Shown: positions 60,325 to 60,859 of the stretch, one piece after another
How positions within the stretch are numbered: the first letter of the stretch is position 1
Layout of the letters: every line of letters starts with the position of its first letter
Source of the DNA: Patescibacteria group bacterium
GTDB lineage: Bacteria > Patescibacteriota > Microgenomatia > Daviesbacterales > UBA10151
Length of the DNA stretch: 60,859 nt
Assembly (NCBI GenBank): GCA_943356485.1
Contig: CALRFD010000007.1
Location: 1-60,859 of the forward strand
Direction: 5' to 3'
The notes under the pieces: model-generated
Told to the model about the DNA's origin: nothing
The model's database searches: none
What the model saw: only the letters and a program-made list of their open reading frames with translations
Program-made: the position numbers and the translations under genes

Positions 60325-60859
60325 TTAATCTGCCGATCTTTCAATGTCACCGCCAATACTCCTAAGTTTTCCTGCTACATCTTCATATCCTCTTTCAATA
60401 AGTTCTGCCTGATTAATAATGCTTTTACCTTTTGCAACTAAGGAGGCTAAAACTAAAGCCATTCCGGCCCGAATATCCGGAGTTTCCAATACCCTGGCTT
60501 TAAGCTTTGTCGGACCATAAACAAATACTCTGTGGGGATCAGCCAAAGTTATATTTGCCCCCATAGATATTAACTTATCCACAAAAAACATTCTTGATTC
60601 ATACATCCAATCATGACAAAGAATTACTCCTTTTGATTGAGTGGCTAATACTATCATTACACTCATTAAGTCTGTTGGAAAACCCGGCCAAATATTTGTA
60701 ATTATTTTTCTAGGCGATTTTAAATGTTCTGCCCAAACATTAACGCTTGTACCTTTTTGCTCAATCTTAACCCCAAATTCTCGAAGAGGACAAAATACCG
60801 GGTCAAGATCCGTTGTATCTAATCCTTCGACTTCCAGTCTCCCTCCGGTAATAGCAGCC
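60325..60859 (-). CDS. murA: UDP-GlcNAc 1-carboxyvinyltransferase MurA, C-terminal part (runs off window end)
   Basis: 177 codons plus stop visible; the N-terminus lies beyond 60859. The frame reads through the Met at 60666, so the gene is longer than the frame from that Met. IWPGFPTDL, GANITLADPHRVFVYGPTKLKA, PDIRAGMALVLASLVAKGKSII and ERGYEDVAGKLRSIGGDI match the EPSP-synthase-fold C-terminus of MurA. First committed step of peptidoglycan synthesis. Same strand and 15 bp upstream of murF. Confidence 0.92.
   Translation of the reverse strand, partial: AAITGGRLEVEGLDTTDLDPVFCPLREFGVKIEQKGTSVNVWAEHLKSPRKIITNIWPGFPTDLMSVMIVLATQSKGVILCHDWMYESRMFFVDKLISMGANITLADPHRVFVYGPTKLKARVLETPDIRAGMALVLASLVAKGKSIINQAELIERGYEDVAGKLRSIGGDIERSAD

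Noticed and set aside
60325..60666. Separate 113-aa gene starting at the Met at 60666
   Set aside because: The same frame continues to the window edge and encodes the MurA catalytic-domain segment with FPTDL, so this Met is internal.
1..60859. CRISPR arrays
   Set aside because: No series of regularly spaced identical repeats is visible; the palindromic repeats are dispersed singly and no cas gene is present.

Overview
The window is about 61 kb of AT-rich bacterial DNA with tightly packed genes. Small bare-bones cell-wall and translation operons, many hypothetical membrane proteins, ATP-only fermentation-type enzymes, SEDS/Mur genes and many short palindromic repeats inside and between genes all suggest a Patescibacteria/CPR genome, probably of the Microgenomates group. 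This is inference from gene content and style. No rRNA gene is present to confirm it.

Layout. 1-8986 (mostly minus): the N-terminal part of dnaE, gatB-gatA, an unrecognised possible kinase-fold gene, gatC, htpX, a REP-type transposase (RAYT-1), a SET-domain gene and lemA. 8987-13267: tRNA-Asp with a duplicated 5' fragment upstream, a hypothetical gene, a LysM protein, a GT39/TPR membrane protein and a PH-domain membrane protein. 13268-22957: a 46-aa membrane peptide, ppsA overlapping a D-2-hydroxyacid dehydrogenase, hypothetical genes, a transglutaminase-fold protein, an ABC exporter, tRNA-Thr and a 2H phosphoesterase. 23172-29863 (plus) is the most unusual locus: a transglutaminase/vWA fusion, a protein with a diversity-generating-retroelement (DGR)-like C-terminus, a helical protein with the same 19-residue N-terminus, and a MoxR-type AAA+ ATPase. 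It is followed by a truncated third copy of that N-terminus and by tRNA-Gly, which also has a duplicated 5' fragment. 30329-37170: surface polysaccharide and glycosylation genes. 37243-44152 (minus): a two-component system followed by a MacAB-like efflux system, a class A beta-lactamase-fold protein, an OB-like protein and a cupredoxin. 44209-51432: tRNA-Val, lepB, parB, rpmA, rplU, rodA, ileS and a LOG-family gene. 51443-60859 (minus): a division and cell wall cluster reading murA-murF-mraY-ftsW-murG-ftsQ-ftsA-ftsZ, interrupted by a second RAYT on the opposite strand and a 57-aa ORF.

Three themes stand out. (1) The MoxR/vWA/transglutaminase locus contains a candidate hypervariable protein, which resembles the described MoxR-vWA conflict systems with DGR-diversified effectors. 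No reverse transcriptase or template repeat lies in this window, so diversification would have to act in trans or be lost. (2) Palindromic repeats have spread between genes and in frame into genes (murG, a glycosyltransferase, a response regulator, a RAYT and the end of gatB). Two RAYT genes, each next to its own palindrome type, are candidate mobilisers. (3) Two tRNA genes carry 18-25 bp duplications of their 5' ends 137-163 bp upstream, with both junctions at the D-loop GG. In addition, many first-in-operon genes have a consensus -10 box only 5-9 nt before the start codon, which predicts leaderless mRNAs.
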